Assembly (NCBI GenBank): GCA_016790695.1
Contig: JAEUOS010000064.1
Span: 1-42,335 of the forward strand
DNA length: 42,335 bases
DNA from: Burkholderiales bacterium
GTDB taxonomy: Bacteria; Pseudomonadota; Gammaproteobacteria; Burkholderiales; JAEUOS01
Reading direction: 5' to 3'
Both the position numbers and the translations under genes were made by a program. The notes beneath the pieces are model-generated. The model was not told the origin of the DNA and made no database searches. It was given only the letters and a program-made list of their open reading frames with translations. Shown here piece after piece: positions 1 to 16,084 of this stretch. The first letter of the stretch is position 1. Every line of letters starts with the position of its first letter.

Positions 1-1965
1 GCTGTCTTGCGTGTCGCCCCAGCGCGACTCGACGACGCGCTCCGGGTTGCGTGCCCACAGGTGGCGGAAGTTGGAGCAGTCGAGGCGGTGGATGGACACG
101 CCCTTGCCGCGGGCGACGAAGCCGCGGATCGGGTCCGGTGGCGCCGGCTTGCAGCACCGTGCAAGCTGCGTCAGCAGCCGGTCGACCCCGACGACGAGCA
201 CGCCGCGCGACGGGGAGTCCTCGATCCGGCTGCGGCGCGCGACCGGCGCGGCGTCCTGTGGCGGCTCCCGGCTTTCCGTCTCGAAGGCCGCGGCGATGTT
301 GCGCAGGCTCCATTCCCCGCGGGCGGCGGCGACGAACAGGTCGTCGGTCGCCGAAAAGCCCAGCCGCGCCGCCAGCTGCTCGAGGTTGGATCCGGTCCGA
401 CCGAGCCGCTGCAGTTCGCGCTCGACGATCGCGCGGCCGCTCGCGGTGGTCTCCGCGAGGTCCTGCGCGCTGAACCACTGGCGCACCTTGGTGCGCGCGC
501 GGTTGCTGGCCAGGTAGCCCTGTGCCGGATTGAGCCAGTCGCGCGACGGGCCGCCGGTCTTGGCGGCAATGATCTCGACGCGCTGGCCGGTGGCCAGGGG
601 CGTGTTGAGCGGCACCATGGTGCCGTCGACGCGCGCGCCGCGGCAGCGATGACCGAGGTCGGAGTGCAGGTGATACGCGAAATCGACCGGCGTCGCGCCC
701 TGCGGCAGATCGATCACCCGGCCCTGCGGCGTGAGGACGTACACCGTGTCGTCGAGGCGCGCCTTGAGCGTCGCCGAGCGCCAGTCCCGCGCGGGGCCCG
801 TCTCCGCGCCTGCGCCCGACGCGAGGTCGTCGCGCCAGGAGAGCAGCTGGCGCAGGTAGGCCAACTTGGCGTCGAAGCTGCCCGTGCTGCGCACCGACTG
901 CGCGGCATCCTGCACGCCGGCTTCCTTGTAGCGCCAGTGGGCGGCGACACCGAGCTCGGCGTGCCGATGCATCTCGCGGGAGCGGATCTGCACTTCGATC
1001 GCGAGATCGTCGGGGCCGATCACCGCGGTATGCAGCGAGCGGTAATTGTTGCCCTTCGGGCGCGAGATGTAGTCGTCGAACTCGCGCGGGATCGGCTGCC
1101 ACAGGTTGTGGACCACGCCGAGCGCGGCGTAGCAGTCCTTCACGTCGTCGACCAGGACGCGCAGTGCGCGCACGTCGTAGAGGTCGTCGAACTCGAGCGA
1201 CTTCGCGCGCATCTTGCTCCAGATGCTGAAGATGTGCTTCGGGCGGCCGATGACGTCCGCGGCGATCCCGGCGCGCGCGAGCTCGGCCGCCAGCGTGTCG
1301 ATCGCCTGGCGGATGTAGGTTTCGCGCTCGGCGCGCCTGGCCGCGATGAGACCGGCGATGCGCCGATAGGTCTCGGGTTCGGTGAGGCGGAACGCCAGGT
1401 CCTCGAGCTCCCACTTCAGCTGCCAGACGCCGAGGCGATTGGCCAGCGGCGCATAGAACTCCAGCGTCTCGCGCCCCAGCGACTCGCGCTGCGGGTGCGC
1501 CGGGTCGGCGGCGACCCAGCGCAGCGTCTGCAGGCGCGACGCCAGGCGCAGCAGGACCACGCGCACGTCGGAGACCATGGCGAGCAGCATCTTGCGCAGG
1601 GTCTCGACCTGTCCGGCGGCGGCGCCGTCGGCCGCGTCGCGTGTGATGTCGCGCAGCTTGTGCAGCCGCGCCAGGCCATCGAGGAGCGCGGCCACGTCGT
1701 GGCCGAACGCCGCGAGGACGTGTTCGCGCCACGCCGGGTCGTGGTGCGGCAGCGCGAACAGCCAGCCGGCCGCGACCGCGTCGGCGCCGAGCTGCAGGCC
1801 GTCGACCTGCGCAGCGATCGCGGCCGCATGCGCATAGGTGTCCTCGCCGGTGCCGAGCCGCGACGCGGCGTAGGTCGCGCGCGCCAGCGCACGCGCGCGC
1901 TCGGCGATCGTCGCCGGCGCGCCGGCCGGCGCCGATGCCTGCAGGGGCGCATCGCTCGCGTTCAT
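1..1965 (-). CDS. relA: RelA-type (p)ppGpp synthetase, C-terminus cut by window start
   Basis: Makes the stringent-response alarmone (p)ppGpp from ATP and GTP/GDP on stalled ribosomes. 655 codons are visible from ATG at 1965; the family is about 740 residues, so only the C-terminal ACT/RRM part is missing. Order: a degenerate HD region (residues 30-190, with ALPHHDP where SpoT enzymes have HDxxED), a synthetase domain with the acidic E258-F-D-D signature of monofunctional RelA and RPKGNNYRSLH near 300, a TGS domain (about 405-470), and a zinc-finger region with adjacent C604-C605. The EFDD motif and the lost HD residues argue for RelA rather than bifunctional SpoT/Rel. A TAGAAT -10-like box lies 8 bases before the ATG. 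Divergent from the mtfA-like gene. Confidence 0.95.
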   Translation of the reverse strand, partial: MNASDAPLQASAPAGAPATIAERARALARATYAASRLGTGEDTYAHAAAIAAQVDGLQLGADAVAAGWLFALPHHDPAWREHVLAAFGHDVAALLDGLARLHKLRDITRDAADGAAAGQVETLRKMLLAMVSDVRVVLLRLASRLQTLRWVAADPAHPQRESLGRETLEFYAPLANRLGVWQLKWELEDLAFRLTEPETYRRIAGLIAARRAERETYIRQAIDTLAAELARAGIAADVIGRPKHIFSIWSKMRAKSLEFDDLYDVRALRVLVDDVKDCYAALGVVHNLWQPIPREFDDYISRPKGNNYRSLHTAVIGPDDLAIEVQIRSREMHRHAELGVAAHWRYKEAGVQDAAQSVRSTGSFDAKLAYLRQLLSWRDDLASGAGAETGPARDWRSATLKARLDDTVYVLTPQGRVIDLPQGATPVDFAYHLHSDLGHRCRGARVDGTMVPLNTPLATGQRVEIIAAKTGGPSRDWLNPAQGYLASNRARTKVRQWFSAQDLAETTASGRAIVERELQRLGRTGSNLEQLAARLGFSATDDLFVAAARGEWSLRNIAAAFETESREPPQDAAPVARRSRIEDSPSRGVLVVGVDRLLTQLARCCKPAPPDPIRGFVARGKGVSIHRLDCSNFRHLWARNPERVVESRWGDTQDS

Positions 1966-1973
1966 GCGGACGC

Positions 1974-1979
1974 ATTCTA
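1974..1979 (-). promoter_or_regulatory. -10 box of relA (TAGAAT)
   Basis: TAGAAT on the minus strand ends 8 bases before the relA ATG, so transcription would start about 1-2 bases before the start codon. No recognisable -35 hexamer lies 16-18 bases upstream. Assigned by motif and position only. Confidence 0.45.
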
Positions 1980-2024
1980 TCGGCGCAACGGCACCGCCAG
2001 CCATCACCGGGGGCGCACGCCGCA

Positions 2025-2030
2025 TATAAT
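2025..2030 (+). promoter_or_regulatory. -10 box of the mtfA-like gene (TATAAT)
   Basis: A consensus TATAAT in the 131-bp divergent gap between relA and the peptidase gene, 66 bases before the ATG at 2097. No convincing -35 element is visible. Confidence 0.5.
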
Positions 2031-2096
2031 CCGCCGCCGTCCTTCCGCACGCCTTGCGCGCTCCGGCCCCGCCGCCCGGCCCGCGCCTCCGTCCGC

Positions 2097-2933
2097 ATGA
2101 GCCTGTTCTCCCGGGTCGCCGCCTGGCGCCGCGATCGCCTGCTGCGTCGCCACGCCTTCCCCGACAGCGTCTGGGAGGACGTGCTGGCCCAGTACCCGTT
2201 CTTCGACCGCCTCGATGATGCGGAGCGATCGCGCCTGCGCGAACTCGCAACGCTGTTCTGCGCAGACAAGGAGTTCGCCGGCGCCGGCGGCCTGGCGTTG
2301 ACGCGGCAGATCCAGGTCGCGATCGCCGCACAGGCCTGCCTGCCGGTGCTGCGGCTCGACCTGTCGCTCTATGCGGGCTGGCATGGCGTGGTGGTCTACG
2401 GCAGCGAGGTCGTTGCGCGGCGCACGGTGACGGACGACGACGGGGTGGTCCACGAATTCGACGAAGTCATCTCGGGCGAGGCGATGCCGGGCGGGCCGGT
2501 GGTGCTGTCGTGGGAGGACGTCGCGATGGCCGGCTCCGCGCAGGCCCCGGCCTACAACGTGGTGATCCACGAGTTCGCGCACAAGATCGACATGCTCAAG
2601 GGCGAGGCCACCGGCGTACCGCCGTTCCTGCCGCGCTTTCACGCCGCGATCGACGCGCGCGGCTTCGCCGCCGCGCTCGCGTCCTGCTTCGAGCAGTTCG
2701 CGGCCGCGGTGGGGCGCTGGGAGGATGCGGGCGCGCGGGAACGCGACGCGCCGCGCATCGACCCGTATGCCGCGTCGCACCCGGCGGAATTCTTCGCCGT
2801 GCTGTCGGAAGTCTTCTTCACGCGGCCCGCCGACGTGCTGGCCGAGACGCCTGCGCTATACCCGTTGTTGTGCGCCTACTATCGCCAGGATCCGCTCGGC
2901 GGCAGACCGGTCGGCGACGGGGAATTGCGATAG
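2097..2933 (+). CDS. mtfA: MtfA-type zinc peptidase (M90 family)
   Basis: 278 residues from ATG at 2097. The zinc-metallopeptidase motif is HEFAH within VIHEFAHKID, near residue 157. A downstream HPAEFFAVLSEVFF segment supplies the likely third zinc-ligand glutamate, as in E. coli MtfA. The conserved front segment (YPFFDRL, then an LR-ELA-F region) also fits. MtfA is a cytosolic peptidase that in E. coli binds the glucose repressor Mlc; whether an Mlc partner exists here is unknown. Longer in-frame starts exist upstream, but they read through the promoter region and encode atypical Arg/Pro-rich sequence, so 2097 is preferred. No signal peptide is seen. Confidence 0.9.
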   Translation: MSLFSRVAAWRRDRLLRRHAFPDSVWEDVLAQYPFFDRLDDAERSRLRELATLFCADKEFAGAGGLALTRQIQVAIAAQACLPVLRLDLSLYAGWHGVVVYGSEVVARRTVTDDDGVVHEFDEVISGEAMPGGPVVLSWEDVAMAGSAQAPAYNVVIHEFAHKIDMLKGEATGVPPFLPRFHAAIDARGFAAALASCFEQFAAAVGRWEDAGARERDAPRIDPYAASHPAEFFAVLSEVFFTRPADVLAETPALYPLLCAYYRQDPLGGRPVGDGELR

Positions 2934-3009
2934 ACTTTCCGCGCAACTGATTGGCCAGACGCGGCAGGCGCGGCCCTCCGCCGCCGGTCGCCAGTCCGAG
3001 GAGCCGCCG

Positions 3010-4296
3010 ATGCCCATCCGTCGATCCGCGCTGTCGTCGCTGCTGGCGACGTCGGCATTGTTTGCGCTTGCGCCGTGCGCGCCGGCGCTCGCCCAGAGCG
3101 CCGAGATCCGGCCGGTTCCGACGCTGACACCGGCGCGCTTTCCCGCCGACGCGAAGGAGGCGCGCACGTCCGCGGTCAAGCGCGTGCGCAGCACCATCCC
3201 GCCGACCGAGCGGGTCGGCGACCTGCAGGAGGGCGTCTTCTGCAGCAAGAAGGGCAACCTGGTCTTCAACGAGAAGATGTGGGAGTCGGTGAGCCGCCCG
3301 CTCGGCCGGATCTACCGCGAGGAACTCGACCGCGCCGGCTTCCCGGTGGTCAAGTCGGGCGACTCGGCCTTCGCCGACAATTCGCGGCCGGCCGCGGCCG
3401 ACCTGGACGTCGGCATCACCGTGCGCCGGGTGGCGATGAACATGTGCGTCAAGGGCGGCAATGCGCTCGTCGGCCAGTCCGCGATCGAGCTGCGCTACGA
3501 GTTCTACTCGCCGTCGGCGCGCAAGGTGGTGCTTGACCTGACCACCGAGGGCTACTTCCAGTTCCCCGACGACTATCGGCTGACGCGCGACGGCCTCCTC
3601 GGGGACGCGATGCGGGCCTCGGTACGGAACCTCCTGGCCGAGCAGCGGGTGGTCGACTGGCTGTCGGGGGTCCAGGCGCTCCCCGCGGCCGATCTGCGCG
3701 CGGAGCTGCTCAAGCTGCGCGGCGAGAAGCCGACGGCGACGCCGACCGCGAGCAACGTCACCGCGCTGCGCGCGGCCGTGGCGACCGTGCAGACGCCGAC
3801 CGGCACCGGCAGCGGGTTCTTCGTCAGCGCCGAGGGCTATCTTCTGACCAACCAGCATGTGGTCGGGAACAACCGGTTCGTGAAGATCAAGCTCACCACC
3901 GGCCGCGAACTGGCCGGCGAGGTGATGAAGGCCGACAGCGAACGCGACGTCGCGCTGATCAAGACCGAGGCGGTGTCGTTTCCCGCGCTCGCGGTCCGCG
4001 CCGGCGAGGCGAATGTCGGCGAGGACGTCTTCGTCATCGGCTCGCCGCTGGGCGAGGCGTTTTCGAGCACGCTCACCAAGGGCGTGCTGTCGGGGCACCG
4101 GCGCCTGAACGACCAGCGCTACATCCAGAGCGATGCGTCGATCCTGCCGGGGTCGAGCGGCGGGCCGCTGCTCGACGGCAGCGGCTCGGTGATCGGCATG
4201 ACCGTCAAGGGCGTGCGCGCCGAGGTCGGCAACATGAGCCTGTTCATCCCGATCGGCGAGGTGCTCGCGCGGCTCGGGGTGGAGCTGCAGCCCTAG
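3010..4296 (+). CDS. Secreted trypsin-like serine protease with unrecognised N-terminal domain
   Basis: 428 residues, starting at ATG 3010 six bases after GAGGAG. Residues 1-26 are a signal peptide (basic MPIRR, hydrophobic core, then PALAQS), so export to the periplasm is expected. The C-terminal third is an HtrA/trypsin-like domain: [20 protein letters not shown] gives catalytic H283, SERDVALI gives D313 and LPGSSGGPL gives S383. There is no PDZ domain after it, unlike DegP. Residues about 30-255 are an unrecognised region with two cysteines (VFCSKK, MNMCVK), perhaps an adaptor or binding domain. The stop overlaps the queF stop in a shared CTAG. The protease call is firm; the substrate is unknown. 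Confidence 0.85.
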   Translation: MPIRRSALSSLLATSALFALAPCAPALAQSAEIRPVPTLTPARFPADAKEARTSAVKRVRSTIPPTERVGDLQEGVFCSKKGNLVFNEKMWESVSRPLGRIYREELDRAGFPVVKSGDSAFADNSRPAAADLDVGITVRRVAMNMCVKGGNALVGQSAIELRYEFYSPSARKVVLDLTTEGYFQFPDDYRLTRDGLLGDAMRASVRNLLAEQRVVDWLSGVQALPAADLRAELLKLRGEKPTATPTASNVTALRAAVATVQTPTGTGSGFFVSAEGYLLTNQHVVGNNRFVKIKLTTGRELAGEVMKADSERDVALIKTEAVSFPALAVRAGEANVGEDVFVIGSPLGEAFSSTLTKGVLSGHRRLNDQRYIQSDASILPGSSGGPLLDGSGSVIGMTVKGVRAEVGNMSLFIPIGEVLARLGVELQP

Positions 4297-4712
4297 CCGC
4301 GCATCGGCGACTCGCCGCCGAACTGGGCGAGATCGACGCGCGGCGCGGCCTTCCAGCCCTTCTTGCGGTGCTCCGCGACCACATTGGTGTAGATGCCGCC
4401 GCGGACGTACCAGCGCGCGGTCAGGCGGGCGAAGCGCGGCGCGATGGCCGCGACGATGTCGTCGAGGATCGCATTGGTGACCTTCTCGTGGAACGCGCCT
4501 TCGTCGCGGAAGCTCCACGCATAGAGCTTCAGGCTCTTGAGCTCGACGCAGCGCCGGTCGGGCACGTAGTCGAGCAGGAGCGTGGCGAAGTCCGGCTGGC
4601 CGGTGAGCGGACACAGGCAGGTGAATTCGGGGATCTGGATGTTGATCTGGTAGTCGCGTTCCGGGGCGGGATTGGCGAACACCTCGAGCTTGCGGGTCGG
4701 CTTGGAGGGCAT
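4293..4712 (-). CDS. queF: NADPH-dependent 7-cyano-7-deazaguanine reductase (short-form QueF)
   Basis: Reduces preQ0 to preQ1 in the queuosine tRNA-modification pathway. 139 residues from ATG at 4712, matching the single-domain (YkvM-type) form rather than the roughly 280-residue E. coli type. [12 protein letters not shown] holds the catalytic cysteine, and [20 protein letters not shown] carries the substrate-binding glutamate and the QueF motif; FHEK follows. A longer in-frame start at 4772 exists but adds an atypical Arg/Cys/Pro-rich leader, so 4712 is preferred. Divergent from smc with a shared AT-rich promoter; convergent with the protease gene, overlapping it by 4 bases. Confidence 0.95.
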   Translation of the reverse strand: MPSKPTRKLEVFANPAPERDYQINIQIPEFTCLCPLTGQPDFATLLLDYVPDRRCVELKSLKLYAWSFRDEGAFHEKVTNAILDDIVAAIAPRFARLTARWYVRGGIYTNVVAEHRKKGWKAAPRVDLAQFGGESPMRG

Positions 4713-4754
4713 GGCGGGGCGCGAACGGCGCGCATGTCGGCAGGGGCAGGGTGG

Positions 4755-4761
4755 TATTATA
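4755..4761. promoter_or_regulatory. Bidirectional -10 element TATTATA between queF and smc
   Basis: TATTATA reads as TATTAT toward smc (4755-4760) and as TATAAT toward queF (4761-4756). It is the only AT-rich block in the divergent gap. Predicted leaders are about 37 bases for queF and about 70 for smc. No clear -35 hexamers. Confidence 0.45.
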
Positions 4762-4837
4762 GAGAGCGTCACCGAGCCCGTCCGGTCGGCGCGTCGGCGC
4801 CACCAGGCGGGCCTTTGTTTTTGGACACCCGCTCATC

Positions 4838-8365
<3,528 letters not shown>

Positions 8366-8373
8366 GCCGATGA

Positions 8374-12401
<4,028 letters not shown>

Positions 12402-12403
12402 CG

Positions 12404-12949
12404 ATGGATGTCGACAAGGCGAAGCGGCTGCTTGCCGAGTCCGACGTGCTGGTCAGCGCGGCGGATTGCGCCGCGGCGACCGCGCGCATGGCGCGCGAGA
12501 TCAGCGGTGCGATCGGGGAGGCGGCGCCGCTGGTGCTGGCCGTGATGGGCGGCGCGACCGTGTTCGCCGGCCAGTTGCTGCCGCAGCTGGCCTTTCCGCT
12601 CGAGTTCGACTACATCCACGTCTCGCGCTATGGCGACAAGACGCGCGGCGGCGCGCTGACCTGGAAGGTCGAGCCCTCGACGCAGGTCGCCGGGCGCACC
12701 GTGCTGGTGCTCGACGACATCCTCGACGAGGGCGCCACCATGGCGGAGATCCGCCGCCGGGTCCTGGCGATGGGGGCGACGCGTTTCTTCTGCGCGGTGT
12801 TCTGTGACAAGGACATCGGCCGCGACAAGCCGATCGTTCCCGATTTCGTCGGCATCCGCGTCGTCAACCGGTACGTGTTCGGCTACGGCATGGACGTGTC
12901 GGGCCTGTGGCGCAACCTGCCGGCGGTGCATGCCGTCGCCGGCATGTAG
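12404..12949 (+). CDS. Hypoxanthine(-guanine) phosphoribosyltransferase
   Basis: Converts hypoxanthine (and probably guanine) plus PRPP to the nucleoside monophosphate. 181 residues. The PRPP-binding motif is [17 protein letters not shown], preceded by [13 protein letters not shown], which corresponds to the flexible active-site loop. A GGATVFAG segment near the N-terminus fits the phosphate-binding loop. The start at 12404 has a GGGGGAG Shine-Dalgarno sequence at a 6-base spacing; the alternative ATG at 12398 would touch that sequence and overlap the galU stop. It sits next to a purine-nucleoside phosphorylase that should release its substrate. Confidence 0.9.
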   Translation: MDVDKAKRLLAESDVLVSAADCAAATARMAREISGAIGEAAPLVLAVMGGATVFAGQLLPQLAFPLEFDYIHVSRYGDKTRGGALTWKVEPSTQVAGRTVLVLDDILDEGATMAEIRRRVLAMGATRFFCAVFCDKDIGRDKPIVPDFVGIRVVNRYVFGYGMDVSGLWRNLPAVHAVAGM

Positions 12950-12957
12950 GAGGCGCG

Positions 12958-13707
12958 ATGTTCGCGATCATCGGCGGCAGCGGCCTCACCACCATGCCGG
13001 GCCTGGCGGTGACGCGCCGCCAGGTGGTGCGCACGCCCTACGGCGAGCCGTCGGGGGCGCTCACCTTCGGCAGGATCGGCGCCGCCGAGATCGTGTTCCT
13101 GCCGCGCCACGGGTACGGCCACACGATTCCGCCGCACCAGATCAACTACCGCGCCAACCTGTGGGCGCTGCGCGAGGCGCGGGTGACCGGGGTGCTGGCC
13201 GTGACCACCGTCGGCGGCATCCGCGACGGCTTCGGGCCGGGCGCCCTGGTGGTGCCCGACCAGATCGTCGACTACACCGACGCGCGCGCGCACACCTTCT
13301 TCGAGGGCCCGGAGTCGAGCATCGGGATCCCCGTGTCGCACATCGACTTCACCTGGCCCTATGCGCAGGTGCTGCGCGCGCGCCTGCTCGCGGCCGCGGC
13401 CGCGGCGGGAGAGGCGGTCCACGACGGCGGCGTCTATGGCGCCACGCAGGGACCGCGGCTCGAGACCGCGGCGGAGATCCGCCGCATGGAGCGCGACGGC
13501 TGCGACCTGGTCGGCATGACCGGCATGCCGGAGGCCGCGCTCGCGCGCGAACTCGGCATCGACTACGCGTGCCTGTCGGTGGTGGTCAACCATGCGGCCG
13601 GCAAGGGGGACAGCGCGCGCGCGATCGCGCTCGCCAATCTCGAGGCGATCCTGGCGGCGACGATGGTCCGCGTGCACCGCATCATCGAGGCCTTCGTCGC
13701 GCCATGA
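12958..13707 (+). CDS. S-methyl-5'-thioinosine/purine nucleoside phosphorylase (MTAP/PNP family)
   Basis: Phosphorolysis of a purine (methylthio)nucleoside. 249 residues, with AGGAGG seven bases before the ATG. Family motifs are IIGGSGL at the N-terminus, [30 protein letters not shown], and [15 protein letters not shown]. At the base-contacting position where MTAP enzymes have an aspartate (TDYD), this protein has N211 (VNHAAG). That favours 6-oxopurines, i.e. methylthioinosine, as in the Pseudomonas enzyme. This is inference from one position. The adjacent phosphoribosyltransferase could salvage the hypoxanthine released. The stop overlaps the next start (ATGA). Confidence 0.85.
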   Translation: MFAIIGGSGLTTMPGLAVTRRQVVRTPYGEPSGALTFGRIGAAEIVFLPRHGYGHTIPPHQINYRANLWALREARVTGVLAVTTVGGIRDGFGPGALVVPDQIVDYTDARAHTFFEGPESSIGIPVSHIDFTWPYAQVLRARLLAAAAAAGEAVHDGGVYGATQGPRLETAAEIRRMERDGCDLVGMTGMPEAALARELGIDYACLSVVVNHAAGKGDSARAIALANLEAILAATMVRVHRIIEAFVAP

Positions 13708-14240
13708 TCCGGCCGATCCTGCGCATGGGCACCCCCAGCCTGCTGCAGCCCTCGGCGGCGGTGACGCAATTCGACACGCCCGAGCTGCATGCGCTCGTCG
13801 CCGATCTCGAGGACACCATGGCCGCCGCCAACGGAGCCGGGATCGCCGCGCCGCAGATCGGCGTCAACCTGCAGGTCGTGATCTTCGGCACCGGCGCGCC
13901 CAATCCGCGCTATCCGGAGGCACCGGTGGTCCCGAAGACCGTGCTGGTCAATCCGGTGATCACGCCGCTCGGCGCGGACGAGGAGGACGGCTGGGAAGGA
14001 TGCCTGTCGGTGCCCGGCATGCGCGGCCTGGTGCCGCGCCTGGCCCGCATCCGCTACGCCGGCCGCGACCCGCGCGGCAACGCGATCGAGCGCGAGGCCG
14101 ACGGATTCCACGCGCGCGTGGTGCAGCACGAGTGCGACCATCTCTGGGGCATCCTCTACCCGATGCGGATCCGCGACATGGCGAAGTTCGGCTTCACGGC
14201 CGTGCTGTTCCCGGAGCTCGACGACAACCAGGACGACTAG
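13704..14240 (+). CDS. def: Peptide deformylase
   Basis: Removes the N-formyl group from nascent proteins. 178 residues. All three motifs are present: [10 protein letters not shown] (motif 1), EGCLSVPG (motif 2, metal-ligand cysteine) and QHECDHLWG (motif 3, two histidine ligands and catalytic glutamate). The C-terminus is acidic (ELDDNQDD). Not beside fmt, so it is likely an additional deformylase copy of the kind common in Burkholderiales. ATG overlaps the TGA of the phosphorylase gene. Confidence 0.95.
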   Translation: MIRPILRMGTPSLLQPSAAVTQFDTPELHALVADLEDTMAAANGAGIAAPQIGVNLQVVIFGTGAPNPRYPEAPVVPKTVLVNPVITPLGADEEDGWEGCLSVPGMRGLVPRLARIRYAGRDPRGNAIEREADGFHARVVQHECDHLWGILYPMRIRDMAKFGFTAVLFPELDDNQDD

Positions 14241-14250
14241 GAGGCAAGCG

Positions 14251-15297
14251 ATGCGCTGGAAGAACCGGCCGGAGGGATCGAACTGGGGCGATTTCGGCCC
14301 CGACGACCAGCTCGGGCGCCTGAACCTGCTCACGCCGGAGCGTGTCCGGCGCGCCGCGCAGGAGATCCGCGAGGGGCGGACCTTCTGCCTGTCGATCCCG
14401 CTCGACTATCCCGGCGGCAACGTCGTCAACCCGCGGCGGCTGCCGCCGCAGCTGCGGCCGACGCTGCGCGAGGGCAAGCCGGTGTTCAACTTCCCGTTCG
14501 AGCGCGTCGATCGCCAGAACAGCGACATCGTCTCCGACGACATGGTGATCATGTGCCTGCAGTACTCGACCCAGTGGGACTCGTTCGCGCACGTCGGTGC
14601 GTGGTTCGATGCCGACGGCGACGGCGTGCCCGAGAAGGTGTACTACAACGGCTACCGCGGCGACGTCGACGTCTGCGGGCCGCTGCGCTACGACGCGCTC
14701 GAGGCCGGCGGGCTCGACCATGACTGCGGCGACCACGGCGGCGCGCGCGAGCTCGGCATCGAGAACTTCGCGGTCAAGGGCGTGCAGGGGCGCGGCGTCG
14801 TGGTCAACCTGCGCGCGCATTGCGGCGACGGGCACACGCTGGTCGGCTACGACGAGCTGATGCGCATCCTCGAGGCGGATCGCGTCGAGGTCGAGACCGG
14901 CGACATGCTGCTGCTCTACACCGGCTGGACCGACCTGCTGCTCGGCATGAACAAGGTGCCCGACATGCAGGTGCTCGACCATGCGTGCGCGGCGCTCGAC
15001 GGGCGCGACGCGCGCCTGCTGCAGTGGATCGCCGACTCCGGCATCGCCGCGCTGATCGCCGACAACTACGCGGTCGAGGCGCATCCGGCGCGCGGGTCGC
15101 CGGGGCGCCGCCCGGCGCTGCCGCTGCACAACCACTGCCTGTTCCGCCTCGGCATCCCGCTCGGGGAGATCTGGTGGCTCAAGGACCTTGCCGACTGGCT
15201 GCGCGCGCACGGCCGCAGCCGCTGTTTCCTGACGGCGCCGCCGCTGCGGTTGCCGGGCGCGGTGGGGTCGCCGGCGACGCCGATCGCGACGGTCTAG
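14251..15297 (+). CDS. Cyclase-family metal-dependent hydrolase
   Basis: 348 residues from ATG at 14251, directly after a strong AGGAGG. It belongs to the cyclase family that includes kynurenine formamidase. The metal-site segment reads TQWDSFAHVG, close to the family's HxGTHxDxPxH pattern as modified in long members. A second conserved stretch is VKGVQGRGVVVNLR, and the C-terminus ends GSPATPIATV, seen in long cyclase-family proteins. No signal peptide. Substrate not known; an amide, lactone or cyclic imide is plausible from the family. Ten bases after def, probably in the same transcript, and followed by a GC-rich hairpin. Confidence 0.75.
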   Translation: MRWKNRPEGSNWGDFGPDDQLGRLNLLTPERVRRAAQEIREGRTFCLSIPLDYPGGNVVNPRRLPPQLRPTLREGKPVFNFPFERVDRQNSDIVSDDMVIMCLQYSTQWDSFAHVGAWFDADGDGVPEKVYYNGYRGDVDVCGPLRYDALEAGGLDHDCGDHGGARELGIENFAVKGVQGRGVVVNLRAHCGDGHTLVGYDELMRILEADRVEVETGDMLLLYTGWTDLLLGMNKVPDMQVLDHACAALDGRDARLLQWIADSGIAALIADNYAVEAHPARGSPGRRPALPLHNHCLFRLGIPLGEIWWLKDLADWLRAHGRSRCFLTAPPLRLPGAVGSPATPIATV

Positions 15298-15312
15298 GAC
15301 CATCCAGGGTGA

Positions 15313-15344
15313 CAGGGCGGCGCCGCGCCGGCGCCGCAGCCCTG
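15313..15344. terminator. GC-rich hairpin after the cyclase gene
   Basis: A 12-bp stem (CAGGGC + GGCGCC paired with GGCGCC + GCCCTG, 3-base bulge) closes a 5-base loop 15 bases after the cyclase stop. There is no T tract, so it may only pause transcription or stabilise the 3' end. Confidence 0.4.
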
Positions 15345-15398
15345 CCGGCGGAATGCGCGTATGCTGCGGCGGGCCGGAGTCCCGGCGGGAGAAGTGCC

Positions 15399-15542
15399 AT
15401 GACCGTCTGTCCCATCGCCATCGTCGCCGGGTGCAAGAAGTGCCCGGTGGTTTCCGTCTGCCCGCTCAAGCACGTGCTGGGGGACGCGGCCAAGGAGGAG
15501 GCGGCCGACGCCGCCCGTCCGGCCGACAAGAAGACGTCCTGA
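15399..15542 (+). CDS. Small four-cysteine protein (47 residues)
   Basis: 47 residues from ATG at 15399, with GGGAG at a 7-base spacing and a TATGCT -10-like box at 15360-15365. The N-terminal half contains four cysteines (C4, C12, C15, C21; spacing C-x7-C-x2-C-x5-C) with Lys-Lys and Pro between them, as in small metal- or cluster-binding knuckles. The rest is a charged Ala/Asp/Lys tail. No signal peptide or membrane helix. Function not recognised; metal binding is inferred only from cysteine spacing. It lies 14 bases before the YaiI-like gene and may be cotranscribed with it. Confidence 0.7.
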   Translation: MTVCPIAIVAGCKKCPVVSVCPLKHVLGDAAKEEAADAARPADKKTS

Positions 15543-15556
15543 GGGGCGCGCCGCGC

Positions 15557-16033
15557 ATGCGCGTCTGGGTCGACGCCGACGCCTGCCCCGGACCGGTCAA
15601 GGAGATCCTGTTTCGCGCCGCCGACCGCGTGCGCGTGCACGTCACCCTGGTCGCCAACCAGCCCATCGCAACGCCGCGCTCGCCGTTCGTGCACTTTCGC
15701 CAGGTCGAGCGCGGCGACGACATGGCCGATCGCCGCATCGCCGAGGCGCTGGCGGCTGGCGACATGGTGGTGACGGCCGACATGCCGCTGGCCGCGGAGG
15801 CGGTGCGTCGCGGGGCCCTGGCGCTGTCGCCGCGCGGCGAGCGCTACGACGCGGGCAATGTCGCGCAGGCGCTGGCGATGCGCGATTTCATGACCGGGCT
15901 GCGCGCCGCCGGCGTCGATACCGGCGGGCCGGCGCCGTTTCGCGCGGCCGACACGCGGGCGTTCGCGCGCGAACTCGACCGCCTGCTGCAGACGGTGCCA
16001 CCCGCCGGCGCTCGCCGTCCGGCCGACGGGTGA
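15557..16033 (+). CDS. yaiI: YaiI/YqxD family protein (DUF188)
   Basis: 158 residues, close to the usual family length. Conserved DUF188 features are VWVDADACPGPVKE at the N-terminus, the GDDMADRRIAEAL segment, VVTADMPLA and the SPRGERYDAGNV stretch. The fold is PIN-like, with acidic residues that could bind metal, but no reaction is established for the family. Start chosen at ATG 15557, which begins the conserved region directly. Ends in a convergent arrangement with the EF-hand gene, with a large hairpin between. Confidence 0.9.
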   Translation: MRVWVDADACPGPVKEILFRAADRVRVHVTLVANQPIATPRSPFVHFRQVERGDDMADRRIAEALAAGDMVVTADMPLAAEAVRRGALALSPRGERYDAGNVAQALAMRDFMTGLRAAGVDTGGPAPFRAADTRAFARELDRLLQTVPPAGARRPADG

Positions 16034-16035
16034 TG

Positions 16036-16076
16036 CGCGGCGCCGGGACCGCCGTGGCGGCCGTTCCGGCGCCGCG
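16036..16076. terminator. Bidirectional hairpin between convergent yaiI and EF-hand genes
   Basis: An 11-bp perfect stem (16036-16046 with 16066-16076; core GCGGCGCCGG/CCGGCGCCGC) encloses a second 5-bp hairpin (CCGCC gt GGCGG). It fills the 51-bp gap between the two stop codons and reads as a hairpin on both strands. It has no T tract. Confidence 0.55.
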
Positions 16077-16084
16077 TGCGCCGC

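Noticed and set aside
7..2100. A 697-codon rightward open frame opposite relA
   Set aside because: Arg/Ala/His-rich translation with no domain; it is the mirror of relA, whose motifs are all intact on the other strand. High GC makes such frames common.
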